Part shown: positions 54,512-63,095 of the stretch, piece after piece
How positions within the stretch are numbered: position 1 is the stretch's first letter
How the letters are laid out: each line of letters begins with the position of its first letter
Assembly (NCBI GenBank): GCA_938011325.1
Contig: CALLUD010000007.1
Coordinates: forward strand, 310,001-374,000
Reading direction: 5' to 3'
Origin: an uncultured Spartobacteria bacterium
GTDB lineage: Bacteria; Verrucomicrobiota; Verrucomicrobiia; Chthoniobacterales; JAATET01
Length of the DNA: 64,000 nt
The notes under the pieces: generated by a model
The model's database searches: none
Told to the model about the DNA's origin: nothing
Seen by the model: only the letters and a program-made list of their open reading frames with translations
Program-made: the position numbers and the translations under genes

Positions 54512-55300
54512 GTGCAGGCCTTGCCTGGAAAACGTCTTTCACCGGGGTGGCGGTATGGACTGTGGGTGTTGGTGGTGCTGCCCGACCTGCCGGCGTCACG
54601 CACCAGCGTTTACAACGTGATGCCGCCGGTGCGGGAGTTCGCCGGGAAAGGCTGTGGGCCGGGTTTTCGGATCATCCGGAGATGGTGGTGGCTCCTCGTG
54701 CGGCTTCCCCGTCCACGGCGGAGGAAAGTCCCGCCGAATCGTCGGCCGCCCCGGCAGCTTGTGATATCGCTCTCTCGTGGCAGCTGGTGTTGGGGATGAC
54801 ATGGGGCGCGGTGGCGATGCTCCTGCTGGCGCGGCCTGCGGTTGGAACGATTCGCTTTCACTTCCGCGTGCGGCGGGGATCTTTGGGCCAACGTGCTGGA
54901 GCGGGCCTTGCAGACGGTCCATTGGTTTAATCCGATCCTCTGGTTTGCGGTTCGCTGGATCCGGTAGGATCGAGAGCTGGCGTGCGCTGCCCGGGTGCTC
55001 GCCACACAGCAGGAGGAGGAACGGGATCGCTATGGACGCACGTTGATCAAGGTGCTCGAAAAATCTGCCAGCGACGTCGTGTGCGCCGGGTGTCGGCGTG
55101 GACATTCTGGGAACGCCCGTGTCGTTGAAATGCTTGTCGCTGCAGGGGCCGATTCAAATCCGACCGTTGGAGACGGCAAACGCCTGATGGATTTGATCGC
55201 CGAGGCCTGCCAGCAAAAAGGCTGGAGCCTGCCGGCGGAACCGGTGATCGCGGTGCTGGAAAAACTGAACGGGACGACCATCGATCGATGGTCGTCCCTT
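54512..55300 (+). pseudogene. Decayed M56 (BlaR1/MecR1-like) metallopeptidase gene
   Basis: Three frames together rebuild parts of an M56 sensor peptidase. WRYGLWVLVVLPDLPASRTSVYN (from about 54545) is the typical membrane start; LGMTWGAVAMLLLARPAVGTIRFHFRVRR (from about 54790) is a later membrane segment in a second frame. Then QTVHWFNPILWFAVRW, an in-frame TAG, DRELACAARVLATQQEEERD and RYGRTLIKVLEKSA follow in a third frame. The zinc-binding HExxH helix is missing. A tail, VVEMLVAAGADSN, resembles an ankyrin repeat. No BlaI-type repressor is near. This is a genuinely degraded gene, not a simple sequencing error, and fills the region up to the OsmC gene. Confidence 0.7.
55271..55298 (-). terminator. 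28-nt perfect palindrome, terminator of the OsmC gene
   Basis: A perfect 28-nt dyad (gggacgaccatcga and its exact complement) stands 13 nt after the OsmC stop. Read on the minus strand it is followed by gttcagttttt, giving a strong intrinsic terminator. On the plus strand only cttcag follows. Confidence 0.75.
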
Positions 55301-55311
55301 CAGCGGCGAAT

Positions 55312-55734
55312 TTACGCGAGTTTTGCGTCGAGGGTGATCTCGGCGTTGAGGAGTTTCGAGATCGGACAGCCGGCTTTTGCCTTGGCCGCGCATTCCTGAA
55401 ATGCCTCCTCGCTCGCGCCGGGGATGGTGGCCACGAGGTCGAGATGGCTCTTGGTGACGGCAAATCCGTCGTCGACCTTCTCGAGCGTAACCGTCGCGGT
55501 TGTTTCAAGTTTCTCCGGGGTCATTCCGGCCTGCCCGAGGATCAGGGACAGCGCCATTGAGAAGCATCCCGCGTGTGCGGCGGCGATGAGTTCCTCGGGG
55601 TTCGTGCCCGGTTCTCCTTCGAAGCGGGTTTTGAAGGAATACGGCTTGTCGACGAGCGCGCCGGATCCGGTGGACATGGTTCCGCTGCCCTCGGTGAGGG
55701 AGCCCTTCCAGACTGCTGATGCGGTGTGTTTCAT
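55312..55734 (-). CDS. OsmC-family peroxiredoxin
   Basis: A 140-residue OsmC/Ohr-fold protein reducing organic hydroperoxides. The start HTASAVWKGSLTEGSGTMST, the helix NPEELIAAAHAGCFSMALSL with the peroxidatic Cys, and the C-terminal CPISKLLNAEITLDA with the second Cys place it in the OsmC subgroup (as E. coli OsmC), not Ohr. The substrate is organic peroxide; the electron donor is probably lipoyl proteins, by analogy. It may contribute with KatG to peroxide defence. Its transcript likely ends at the palindrome downstream. Confidence 0.95.
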   Translation of the reverse strand: MKHTASAVWKGSLTEGSGTMSTGSGALVDKPYSFKTRFEGEPGTNPEELIAAAHAGCFSMALSLILGQAGMTPEKLETTATVTLEKVDDGFAVTKSHLDLVATIPGASEEAFQECAAKAKAGCPISKLLNAEITLDAKLA

Positions 55735-55774
55735 GGATTGTTTGGTGTTCGGTGGTGAGGGGTGGATAGGACTT

Positions 55775-57295
55775 CTACAAGGGCGGCTGTGGCGCGACCG
55801 GTGGTGCGAGGGGCTGACCGGTGGTCCAGACCAGCGGGGTTCCTTCGGGCAGCATACGCACGGCGCGGGCGATGTCCCAGTTTGTCATGCGAATTCCGCC
55901 GAGACTCTCGTGAGTGGCCATTTCGTCCGGCATGCTGGTGCCGTGAAGGCCGAACTGAAGCGGCTCGGGTTCACCAGCCTTGGCGAGATTGATCCAGATG
56001 ATGCCGACGGGATTGCGTGGGCCGGGACCGAGCACGAGGCGTTCGCGCACGGGTGTGGGAGTTGGTCTGGCTTCGCCTGGGGACTCGCGGCCGAAAAGGC
56101 GGGTCGGCGTCTGCGACTGAACACGGGGTTCCTGATTCGTCACCAGCTGCGGACGGGGAATGGCGTTGAGAACAACCCACTCGCTGCCGCGCAGTCCGGG
56201 GCGGGCGATCGAGAGTGGCATCACGGCCTCGAGAGCGTCGCCACGGCGAATTTCCAACCGGGAACGATCCACGATCGCCGCGGTGAAGGGGTTCCCCACG
56301 CCGGCCGGCGGTTGCAGCGGACCCGCGAACACGCGCTCGATCTCGAACGGCGCGACATTGGGCACGCGAAATTCCGTGCCAGGGCCGGGCAGTTCCTTGA
56401 TGTGCGGGTTGAGCTTCCGCAGGTAGCTCTCGCTGCAGTGAAAGCGTTCCGCCACGAATTCCCACGGACTGCGGTAGGCGAGCATGCGCGTGGTGGTGAG
56501 ATCCTCGAGCGTGGGCTTTGGGGGCTTTGCCGCCGCGGTTTTCTTTTTGCTGCCGCTGGTGCCTGGCTCGATGGGCGCCGCTTTGGGCGGTGCGATGAAA
56601 TGGAAGTCGGCTGTTCGCAGGGTGTAGGTCGTCGTGGGCTCGGGAACCTTCGCCTTAGCGAGTTCGAGCAGCGCATTCGAGTCGGCGATCTCCGGATGCG
56701 TTTGCAGGTAGAGCTGCACGACCTTGAGGAACTCCGGACTCACTTCGGCATTGATGGGGCCGGCGGAGAATTGCTGACGATCGAGGAAGACCTGAAGAAT
56801 CAGGGTGTCGAGCGGCTGGCCCGTGGGAGCTCCGGGAATCGGCGGCTGCGGAGCGGTTCCATCCGGAGCGGGCGTGGGGCTCAATGCCGCGACCTCCTCG
56901 GGCGTCGGGATGCGCAGGACGTCGCCGACCCGAATGAGGTTGCTCTCGAGGCCGTTGACTTTCTTGAGCACCTCGACCGGCACGTTGAACTTTTTGCCAA
57001 TCTTCGCGAGCGCGTCGCCCCGCTGCACGACATACGCATCGGGCCGGCCGGTGACGTCGTGGCGAATGGTGGCGCCCGGAAGCGCCGGCGCGTAGGGCGT
57101 GGGCGCAACCACGGGAAGCTCCAGGCCCCAGTTACGCGGATTCGACGGTTCGGGATGCCATTTCCAGCGGACGGCCTTTTCAAGGCCGGGCTCGATTTCG
57201 GAAAGCGGTGGCGGGGGAGTCTGGGCGCGCAAGTCGGGCGCGACCACGGAGGCCATCGCGAGCATTGCAAGAGTTCTACGTATCGCCGCACCCAT
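55775..57295 (-). CDS. LysM / L,D-transpeptidase-fold protein lacking the catalytic Cys
   Basis: A 506-residue exported protein. The signal peptide is followed by a LysM domain (DAYVVQRGDALAKIGKKFNV, residues about 85-130), a Pro-rich linker, a second LysM-like stretch (FHCSESYLRKLNPHIKELP) and a C-terminal YkuD-like L,D-transpeptidase fold. The catalytic box, normally [S/T]HGC[I/V]R, reads ESLGGIRMTNWD: Gly467 replaces the Cys and Leu465 replaces the His, while the upstream HGT motif remains. Transpeptidase activity is therefore not expected; a peptidoglycan-binding role is more likely. ATG 57295 is selected at the signal peptide; the frame is open up to 57523. Divergent from the 534-residue unknown gene. 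Confidence 0.85.
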   Translation of the reverse strand: MGAAIRRTLAMLAMASVVAPDLRAQTPPPPLSEIEPGLEKAVRWKWHPEPSNPRNWGLELPVVAPTPYAPALPGATIRHDVTGRPDAYVVQRGDALAKIGKKFNVPVEVLKKVNGLESNLIRVGDVLRIPTPEEVAALSPTPAPDGTAPQPPIPGAPTGQPLDTLILQVFLDRQQFSAGPINAEVSPEFLKVVQLYLQTHPEIADSNALLELAKAKVPEPTTTYTLRTADFHFIAPPKAAPIEPGTSGSKKKTAAAKPPKPTLEDLTTTRMLAYRSPWEFVAERFHCSESYLRKLNPHIKELPGPGTEFRVPNVAPFEIERVFAGPLQPPAGVGNPFTAAIVDRSRLEIRRGDALEAVMPLSIARPGLRGSEWVVLNAIPRPQLVTNQEPRVQSQTPTRLFGRESPGEARPTPTPVRERLVLGPGPRNPVGIIWINLAKAGEPEPLQFGLHGTSMPDEMATHESLGGIRMTNWDIARAVRMLPEGTPLVWTTGQPLAPPVAPQPPL

Positions 57296-57423
57296 TGACC
57301 TGAGAATCGGTAGTTGCTCTGCGCGTTGGTGCAAGTGGATTCCGTGGAACCTTTTGGTTTCCTGACTGGGGAAGGCACTTCGAGTCTTGTTTTCGATCAT
57401 TTCATGGTAGCCTCTTCGAACCC

Positions 57424-59028
57424 ATGAGCGACGAGCCGTCTCCCCTTTCCAGCCTCGAAGGCATCGACCTGTCCGAGGCGTTTGCTCCTGCCTGGGCAAA
57501 AAGCGGTGGTTCGACCGAGCCACCCCGGATGCCTCGTGAGCGGCGCGAGAAGGAAGGTGATGCCACGCATCGACGTGAGCGACGACCCGAAGGGCGGCAT
57601 CGCGACCGGCAGGATCGACGTCCGCCCCGTCGTGGCGAGAAGAAAGGTCGCGACCGGCGTGAGGAACCGAAAGAGCCGCGCGGGCCTGCGCCCATCGAGG
57701 GCTGGAAGGTGCAGTTTCTGCCGGATCGCGCCGGCGTGGAAGGTCTCGCGAAGCAGATCAAATCCACGGCGCGCGCCTATCCGTTGTTCGATCTCGCGCA
57801 TCTCGTGCTGGATCGATCGGAGCGTTACCTCGTGGAATTCCGGCGCACGTCGGACACGGCTCCGGATTTGTTTCACGCGAAAACCGACGACACGCTGTGG
57901 ACCAGCGAGCAGGAAGTCATCGCGCACGTGCTTGCGACCGATCTCGACAAATACTACCGCCGCGAGGTCCATTCCGTGGAACCGCCGAAAGGCAACTACC
58001 CCTTTGTTGCGCAATGTGGCATGAGCGGTCTGCTGCTTGGTCCGCCAAACCTTCACGACTATCAATCGAAGCTCATCCGCCTGCATCGGGAGCGGTTCCC
58101 GGGCGTTCCCTTCGAGGTTTTCAAATCGCGGATCCGGATGTTGCGCGACGAGGAATCCATCGAGAAATGGAAGGCCCAGGAGAGCACGCGCGAGGTTTAT
58201 TATCCGATCGATCCAACGGAGAAGCAGGCGGAGCCTGAACAGCCGGTGACACCCGCGGAGCCTGAGCCACCTGTCGAGCCGGCTGGCGAAAGCGCGGAGG
58301 AACCGGTCACTGAGCAGGAACCGATGGTGGAGGTGGTGGAGGAAACGCCGGAGTCTCCCGTGGAAGAAGCGCCGGAGAACGCAGACGCGGAGCCTGCGGC
58401 GACCGTGGATGAATCATCCGCTCCCGCTGGGCCTGCCCCGCTGGCCTCCATGGAGGAGGTGGAGCGGCATTTCCGCGAGCATCATGCGCGGGCGGTGATC
58501 GCGAAAATTCGAAACCGCGTGACGATTCCCGGCTCTCCGGCGATGAACTCCTCCAGTCCGCGAGTGCATGCGCTGACCCGCCAGACGTGGCATGAGTTGC
58601 AGCGGTTCCCGCTTCCGCTCGCAAACCATCTCGGGCGGCAGCTCACGGCGCTGGGCGTTCATATTTTCAAGGCGAAGAAAAACATCACGTATGCCGGCCT
58701 CGCGCGGCCGAAGTATCTCGACCGTTCCACGGCGCCCGTTTCCGAAGCGGTTTCGGGCATGCTCACCTACATCGAGGAGCATCCGGGAGTGCCGCGCGCG
58801 GAGCAATGGAAGGCATTGGTGGCGCTGCGTCCCGCGCCCGCGCCGGGCGAGGAGGATCGACGGGAGGCTGCAGTGGCCGCCGACCTGTCGTGGCTGCTGC
58901 ACGAGGGGCATGTGATCGATTTTGTCGGACGCGGACTCGAGGTGGTCCCCAGGCCTAAGGAGGAACCGAAAAAGGAGACTCCGGCGCCGTCCGGGGAAAC
59001 CGAAGCGCCCGAACCCGGGGGCGAGTAG
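57424..59028 (+). CDS. Conserved-looking hypothetical protein with two unknown domains
   Basis: A 534-residue cytoplasmic protein I cannot assign. Residues 1-90 are Arg/Glu/Asp-rich and disordered; 95-265 form a globular domain (YPLFDLAHLVLDRSERYLVE, NYPFVAQCGMSGLLLGPPNL, SRIRMLRDEESIEKWK); 265-345 is a Pro/Glu-rich linker; 350-510 is a second helical domain (EEVERHFREHHARAVIAKI, RQTWHELQRFPLPLANHL, AADLSWLLHEGHVIDFVG) that has the feel of a winged-helix end. The basic N-terminus suggests nucleic-acid binding (inference). The Gfo/Idh/MocA gene follows after one nucleotide. Confidence 0.75.
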   Translation: MSDEPSPLSSLEGIDLSEAFAPAWAKSGGSTEPPRMPRERREKEGDATHRRERRPEGRHRDRQDRRPPRRGEKKGRDRREEPKEPRGPAPIEGWKVQFLPDRAGVEGLAKQIKSTARAYPLFDLAHLVLDRSERYLVEFRRTSDTAPDLFHAKTDDTLWTSEQEVIAHVLATDLDKYYRREVHSVEPPKGNYPFVAQCGMSGLLLGPPNLHDYQSKLIRLHRERFPGVPFEVFKSRIRMLRDEESIEKWKAQESTREVYYPIDPTEKQAEPEQPVTPAEPEPPVEPAGESAEEPVTEQEPMVEVVEETPESPVEEAPENADAEPAATVDESSAPAGPAPLASMEEVERHFREHHARAVIAKIRNRVTIPGSPAMNSSSPRVHALTRQTWHELQRFPLPLANHLGRQLTALGVHIFKAKKNITYAGLARPKYLDRSTAPVSEAVSGMLTYIEEHPGVPRAEQWKALVALRPAPAPGEEDRREAAVAADLSWLLHEGHVIDFVGRGLEVVPRPKEEPKKETPAPSGETEAPEPGGE

Positions 59029-59029
59029 C

Positions 59030-60130
59030 ATGTGCCAGCGGTTTGTGTTTCGCCTGCTCGCAATCGTGGCTCTTCTCGTGGAATGCGTGACTTCGCAAGC
59101 TGCTGAGCGGCCCGTGCGACTCGGAGTCGTGGGGCTGGAACACGGTCACGTCGGTTGGATTCTCGGACGCGAGAACAATGGCGACGTGGAGGTCGTGGGC
59201 ATCGCGGAACCGGACGGGGCGTTGGCCGAAAGATTGCGCAAGCGCTTCGGCTTCGCGCCGGAGCTGGTTTACTCGCGCGTCGAGGGGATGCTCGATGCGG
59301 CGAAGCCGGAGGCGGTGTGTGTGTTTACAGACATCGGCGATCATCTCGAGGTGATTCGCGCCTGCGCGAAGCGCGGCATTGATGTGATGGTGGAAAAGCC
59401 GCTGGCGGTCTCCGTCGAGGATGCCCGGGAGATTGCGCGCCTTGCCGAGGAGCACGACATCCATGTGCTCACCAACTACGAGACGACGTGGTATCCGTCC
59501 GTTCGCGAGGCACGCAAGGCGCTCGATGAAGGCGAAATTGGAGCGATTCGAAAGATCGTCGCGCATGACGGTCACGAAGGGCCGAAGGAGATCGGGTGCG
59601 GGCCGGAGTTTCTTGGCTGGCTGCTGGATTCCGAAAGTCGCGGCGGTGGTGCGCTGATCGATTTTGGCTGTTACGGTGCGAATCTGATGACGTGGCTGAT
59701 GAAAGGCGACCGGCCGCAGACGGTTTTCGCGGTCACGCAGAAGTTGAAGACGGACCCGGCTTATGCCGGCGTCGATGACGAAGCCACCATCGTGCTCACG
59801 TATCCGGGGGCGCAGGGGATCATTCAGGCATCGTGGAACTGGCCTTACAGCCGGAAGGACCTGGAGATTTACGGCGGGAAAGGCGCGCTCTTTGCGGAGA
59901 ATCGGGAGACGTTGCGCACGAAGACCGGCGGCGACGTGAGCACCGAGGAATGTCCGCCGTCGCCGCCGCCCTTTGACGATTGCTTTGCCTATCTCGCGGC
60001 GGTGGTGCGTGGCAAAGTCGATCCGGAAGGCAGCCTGTCGTCGCTGCCGGTGAACGTGACGGTGGTCGAGATCCTCGATGCCGCGCGGCGTTCCGCCGAT
60101 TCGGGCAAGGCCGTGCCGCTCACTCCGTAG
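59030..60130 (+). CDS. Exported Gfo/Idh/MocA-family oxidoreductase
   Basis: A 366-residue NAD(P)-dependent oxidoreductase. After a hydrophobic leader (FRLLAIVALLVECVTSQAA) the Rossmann domain starts VRLGVVGLEHGHVGWILG, contains EKPLAVSVEDA (the family EKP motif, Lys in the active site) and a C-terminal substrate domain (GGGALIDFGCYGANLMTWLM with the conserved DxGxY-like helix). Secreted members are typical of Verrucomicrobiota and Planctomycetota and act on sugars or inositols; the leader may be a Tat or Sec signal but lacks an RR motif. The start is ATG 59030, one nucleotide after the previous stop. It overlaps the TrhO-RluA gene tail to tail by 11 nt. Confidence 0.9.
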   Translation: MCQRFVFRLLAIVALLVECVTSQAAERPVRLGVVGLEHGHVGWILGRENNGDVEVVGIAEPDGALAERLRKRFGFAPELVYSRVEGMLDAAKPEAVCVFTDIGDHLEVIRACAKRGIDVMVEKPLAVSVEDAREIARLAEEHDIHVLTNYETTWYPSVREARKALDEGEIGAIRKIVAHDGHEGPKEIGCGPEFLGWLLDSESRGGGALIDFGCYGANLMTWLMKGDRPQTVFAVTQKLKTDPAYAGVDDEATIVLTYPGAQGIIQASWNWPYSRKDLEIYGGKGALFAENRETLRTKTGGDVSTEECPPSPPPFDDCFAYLAAVVRGKVDPEGSLSSLPVNVTVVEILDAARRSADSGKAVPLTP

Positions 60131-61916
60131 GCGCGGCCCAGGCCGGGCGGGGCGCCTCGAAGGTCACGCGGTCACCGCTGGTCGGATGCGTAAACGTGAT
60201 CTTCCACGAATGCAGACAGAGCGGTGGTGCGTCCACGGAGAGCGTTTGCGGCGAGCCCTGTGCGTCGACGCCCGAGTAAATCGGGTCGCCGCATATGGGA
60301 TGGCCGAGATGGCGAAGGTGCAGCCGAATCTGGTTCGTGCGCCCGGTGCGCGGATGGACTTCCAGCAGAGCCGTGCCGTCGGGGGATCTTTCGACTACGG
60401 AGAACCCGGTGCTGGCCGGCAGTCCGTTTTCAAAATCGAGTTCGCGGGCGCCGGCTTCGATCGTGGCTTTGCCGACGGGTGCGTCGCAGCGGAAATGGTC
60501 CAGCATCGGATGCCCCTGCACGCGGGCGAGATAGATTTTCCCGACGCTTCCGTTCTCGAACTGCGGTTGGAGCATTTTCGCAAACCGCCGGTTTCGAGCG
60601 CAAACGAGCGCTCCACTGGTATTGGCATCGAGGCGGTGGGCCGGGCGGGGGCGCTGTCCGCGATAGACGCGCTCGAGAATCGACTGGAGCGTGTTGCGAT
60701 TGAAGCGTCCACAAGGATGCATGGGGAGGGGCGCCGGTTTGGCAATCACAAGCAACGCGTCGTCCTCGTGAAGGAAGCGGATGTCGGCGTTTACGTTCGG
60801 CTCCACGGCGAGGCGCTCGAGGAAATAGTAGCGTTCTCCGGTGCGCACGCGCCGGTCGGGTGAAGCAGGCTGCCGGGCCTCGTCGAGGAGGATTTCCTCG
60901 TCGAAGCGGACGAGCCACTCTTCGCGAGGAATGTGAGAAAAGATTCCGCAGAGCGCCTCGAGCAACGGAGCGCCGTCGAACTCCCCCGGCACGTTGATGG
61001 GACGATGGTTGTCGGCAGGAACGCTTCCGGGCAATGGATGCGTAACGGCGTGAAGCGTCGCGTGCCGCTCCGCGAGGACCGCCTCCATTTTCTCGGCGGG
61101 GCTTTTGTAACAGTGCGGGCACGATTCGTTCGGGACGTAGCGAGGGTCGGCTTGTTCGTCTGGCGTCACGGGAGCCTGGCAAACGAAACAGACGGTCGTC
61201 TCGGTCTCGTTGAGCGCGGGATCGAGTCCTACGCGATGATCGAAGACGAAGCATTCGCCCTCGTAGTGCGCACTTCCGCACTCCTCGAAATATTTCAGGA
61301 TGCCGCCGTCGAGCTGGAAGATCTGGCGAAACCCCTCGCGTTCCATGAACGGCCCGGCCTTCTCGCAGCGAATCCCGCCGGTGCAAAACATCACGATGGG
61401 CTGGTCCTTCATCGCTGCGGGCAGTCGCGCGACCGCCTGTGGGAATTCGCGGAAATGGTCCACGCCGATGGGCAGTGCGCCTTTGAAGGTGCCGAGCTTC
61501 ACCTCGTATTCGTTGCGGGTGTCGAGAAGCGTGACCGGTCGGCCTTCGTCGAGCCATTGCTTGAGCGTTTTTGGCGCGAGCTTGGGCGACGGATGATTCA
61601 CGGGATCGATGCCTTCGACGCCGAACGCGATGATCTCTTTTTTGATCCGCACCAGCATGCGTGAGAACGGCTGCTTCGCGCTCTCGCTGTATTTCGCGGT
61701 GAGATCCTCCAGACCGGGAATGGCACGCAGTCGCGCGAGCAGCTTTTCGACCGCCTCTCGCCCGCCCGCCACGAACAAATTGATACCTTCGGTGCTGAGC
61801 AGGATCGTGCCTTTCAGCCCATCGGCTTTGCATTGGCCGAGGAGTTCCTCGCGCAGTGGCTTCAGCTCGGAGAGCCGGGCAAACTTGTAGGCGGCGATAT
61901 TCGTAACGGCAGACAC
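60120..61916 (-). CDS. Fusion of tRNA uridine hydroxylase TrhO and RluA-type pseudouridine synthase
   Basis: A 598-residue fusion. Residues 1-280 are TrhO (YceA, rhodanese-like), which makes 5-hydroxyuridine at position 34 of tRNA: N-terminal GTILLSTEGINLFVAG, rhodanese loop MFCTGGIRCEKA with Cys178, and the C-terminal Cys pairs CFVC (243/246) and CPHC (266/269), a likely zinc knuckle. Residues about 300-375 look like an S4-type domain, and 376-598 are an RluA-family pseudouridine synthase with catalytic Asp430 in HRLDANTSG and RTGRTNQIRLHLRHLGHPI. Both active sites are intact, so the protein could make two RNA modifications. The start ATG 61916 matches TrhO. Confidence 0.93.
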   Translation of the reverse strand: MSAVTNIAAYKFARLSELKPLREELLGQCKADGLKGTILLSTEGINLFVAGGREAVEKLLARLRAIPGLEDLTAKYSESAKQPFSRMLVRIKKEIIAFGVEGIDPVNHPSPKLAPKTLKQWLDEGRPVTLLDTRNEYEVKLGTFKGALPIGVDHFREFPQAVARLPAAMKDQPIVMFCTGGIRCEKAGPFMEREGFRQIFQLDGGILKYFEECGSAHYEGECFVFDHRVGLDPALNETETTVCFVCQAPVTPDEQADPRYVPNESCPHCYKSPAEKMEAVLAERHATLHAVTHPLPGSVPADNHRPINVPGEFDGAPLLEALCGIFSHIPREEWLVRFDEEILLDEARQPASPDRRVRTGERYYFLERLAVEPNVNADIRFLHEDDALLVIAKPAPLPMHPCGRFNRNTLQSILERVYRGQRPRPAHRLDANTSGALVCARNRRFAKMLQPQFENGSVGKIYLARVQGHPMLDHFRCDAPVGKATIEAGARELDFENGLPASTGFSVVERSPDGTALLEVHPRTGRTNQIRLHLRHLGHPICGDPIYSGVDAQGSPQTLSVDAPPLCLHSWKITFTHPTSGDRVTFEAPRPAWAAPTE

Positions 61917-61997
61917 AACCCCGCAGAATGGGCGAGGTCGGAGAGCTGCGAAAGAAAGAATGTCCGCGGCACGACGAGTTGCGCCGCGAGCCTGCTC

Positions 61998-62987
61998 TTA
62001 CCGGCCGCGGTCACCCGAAGGCAGCGGGATCTCCGCGTCCAACGGAAGAGGAATGACCGGCTTTGGCATGCCATCCTCGGTCCATTCCAGCTTTTGCAGG
62101 CGCGTGGACCGCCCCCTGTAGGTGTATTCCGAGCTGGTCTTGGCATGGTAGGCGATCCAGTCTTCCTTGCCGTCCGGAGACTTGAAGAAGGAGTGGTGGC
62201 CGGGACCGAACACCCCGTTTTCGTCCGCCCGCTCGAGAATTGGCGTCTCGATTTGCCGCCACGATTTGGGATCCAGCGGATCCTCATCGATCGTCGTCCA
62301 CAGTGCGCCGACCTTGTAATCGGGCTTTGCCGTGTCGCACGCCGAATATGTGAGGAAGAGACGGTTGCCGTGTTGAATGACGAACGGCCCTTCACGCACT
62401 TCCTCGCAGCCAAAGCCCGATGCTTCGATAAGCTGGCGTTCTCCCTTCAGCGTCCACGGATCGCTCATCTCTGCGACGTAAAGCCGGTGGTGGGGACGGG
62501 CGGCCCAGAAGAAATAGGTCTTTCCATTCGGGTGAACAAAAACCGAGCCGTCGATCGCGTAGAATTCGTCTTTGGGATCGGTGAGGATCTTCTTCGGTGC
62601 GCGATAGGGGCCCTCGATGCGACCGCTGGCACTTTCCATCACATACATGCGGTGGTTGTCATCGGGGCCATCGGTCATCGTGAAGTAGCAATACCACTTC
62701 GTCCCGCGCGGACCCTTGAGCTCGTGAAATTCGGGAGCCCACACGCCCTGACCTCCCTCCCAGATCGTGATGGGTTGCGCCTCCGCGAGAGATGCCACCG
62801 ACTTTGCCTTCCAGAGCTTGATTCGATCGCCCTGTGTCGTGGCGAGGTAGTAGTGGCCTTTCACGTAGGCCATCCACGGATCGGCGGAGGGATTGACGGG
62901 GTTGCGAAAGGTTTTGTCGGCGGCGCGCGCTTCCGACGTCACGGCAAGCGCGAGCAGGGCGGCGATGAGAACAAGGGGAGAGTTCAT
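61998..62987 (-). CDS. Exported GH43-like glycosidase
   Basis: A 329-residue secreted five-bladed beta-propeller hydrolase of the GH43 type, acting on arabinan/xylan-like chains; specificity is not readable. Signal peptide MNSPLVLIAALLALAVTSEARA. Probable catalytic residues: Asp in NPSADPWMAYVKGHYY (base), Asp in YAIDGSVFVHPNGKTYFFW (pKa modulator) and Glu in EEVREGPFVIQHGNRLFLTY (acid). The C-terminal blade contains PGHHSFFKSPDG. ATG 62987 is chosen at the signal peptide; the frame is open to 63488. Divergent from the DUF885 gene. Confidence 0.88.
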   Translation of the reverse strand: MNSPLVLIAALLALAVTSEARAADKTFRNPVNPSADPWMAYVKGHYYLATTQGDRIKLWKAKSVASLAEAQPITIWEGGQGVWAPEFHELKGPRGTKWYCYFTMTDGPDDNHRMYVMESASGRIEGPYRAPKKILTDPKDEFYAIDGSVFVHPNGKTYFFWAARPHHRLYVAEMSDPWTLKGERQLIEASGFGCEEVREGPFVIQHGNRLFLTYSACDTAKPDYKVGALWTTIDEDPLDPKSWRQIETPILERADENGVFGPGHHSFFKSPDGKEDWIAYHAKTSSEYTYRGRSTRLQKLEWTEDGMPKPVIPLPLDAEIPLPSGDRGR

Positions 62988-63095
62988 CGGTAGCGAGAAG
63001 GGAACAGCCGCGGCCGGATTTGTCAAAGACGACCCGCGGCGGAATCGTTTCCTCCCGGCTTGCCGTTGGCAGGCGGGGGGATCAGTTTCGACCGC

